Shown here one piece after another: positions 22,078-22,165 of a stretch of DNA of 22,165 nucleotides (its first letter is position 1; each line of letters opens with the position of its first letter). The position numbers and the translations under genes are program-made. Location: positions 1 through 22,165 of IMG/VR virus record IMGVR_UViG_3300025009_000385; one strand, given 5' to 3'. This DNA is from a virus. A model generated the notes under the pieces. It saw only the letters and a program-made list of their open reading frames with translations, was not told the origin of the DNA and searched no databases.

Positions 22078-22163
22078 CCTACCTTCTTTTTCTGTTCCCG
22101 TTTTTTCTTCTTGAGTATGGGGGCCAGGCGCGGAACCTTCTGGACCATCTGTTCCATGGTGGC
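22074..22163 (-). CDS. 3' end of an unidentified - strand gene, partial
   Basis: The frame is open from the right edge and stops at 22076-22074. The visible 29 residues end in a Lys-rich tail ('PILKKKKREQKKKVG'). Too little is present to identify it. The Lys-rich end and the convergent stop-codon overlap with the small + strand gene suggest a real gene end, but it could be an unused frame. Confidence 0.33.
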   Translation of the reverse strand, partial: ATMEQMVQKVPRLAPILKKKKREQKKKVG

Positions 22164-22165
22164 CT

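Noticed and set aside
1-22165. CRISPR array, transposon or rRNA
   Set aside because: No regularly spaced repeats, transposase frame, paired terminal repeats or rRNA-like sequence were seen.

Overview
The window is almost entirely a tailed-phage structural region with siphovirus character. It is GC-rich by eye, with strong AGGAGG-type ribosome binding sites and nearly all genes packed on the + strand. No tail sheath gene is visible, and the tail genes are those of a long non-contractile tail. The head genes resemble the Mu/lambda mosaic found in many proteobacterial phages: a DUF935-type portal, MuF-type minor head protein, Mu I/Z-type protease and scaffold, a lambda-D-like decoration protein and an E-type capsid. 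The host cannot be fixed from sequence alone. The GC content and the degenerate GGAGTTC and CCTCACCC..CTCTCC repeats would suit a Desulfobacterota or Nitrospirota-like host, but this is a weak inference.

Layout. 1-6450: head module, made of a portal/head-morphogenesis fusion entering from the left edge, protease with nested scaffold, decoration protein with an odd membrane-like N-terminus, major capsid and a gp36-like connector. 6472-8251: a secreted protein, an XhlA-like membrane protein, a Mu G-like virion morphogenesis protein and a probable tail terminator. 8256-10020: lysis cassette with a peptidoglycan-binding/Cys-His endolysin, a two-TM holin candidate and two small or unknown genes. 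10028-12883: host-recognition pair, a beta-helix tailspike-like protein and a baseplate/fibre-associated protein. 12893-19777: tail module with a small protein, tail tube, assembly chaperone with an apparent -1 frameshift extension, tape measure, distal tail-like protein and tail hub. The lysis and receptor-binding genes therefore sit between the head-tail connectors and the tail tube, which is an unusual place.

19778-20243 is a compact control and attachment region. It holds a small monocistronic gene between two promoter-like sites, AT-rich direct and inverted repeats, and the 3' 46 bases of a tRNA-Arg(UCG) gene running from the anticodon stem/loop boundary to CCA, then an intrinsic terminator. 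On the other side, on the - strand, lie a tyrosine recombinase and an upstream bacterial-PH-domain membrane protein in one transcription unit. They are followed by a divergent 58-codon gene and the 3' end of another - strand gene.

A 5'-less tRNA segment flanked by tail genes on one side and integrase on the other is what attP looks like in a circular, unintegrated phage genome. It is also what the junction of two tandem elements would look like. After integration the phage would rebuild the tRNA 3' end, place its own terminator just after it, and place its own promoter ahead of the displaced host flank. The most noteworthy points are this attP arrangement, the non-consensus Arg I position in the integrase, the PH-domain/integrase pair, the decoration-protein fusion, the portal-MuF fusion with a palindromic repeat in its linker, and the nested and frameshifted genes.
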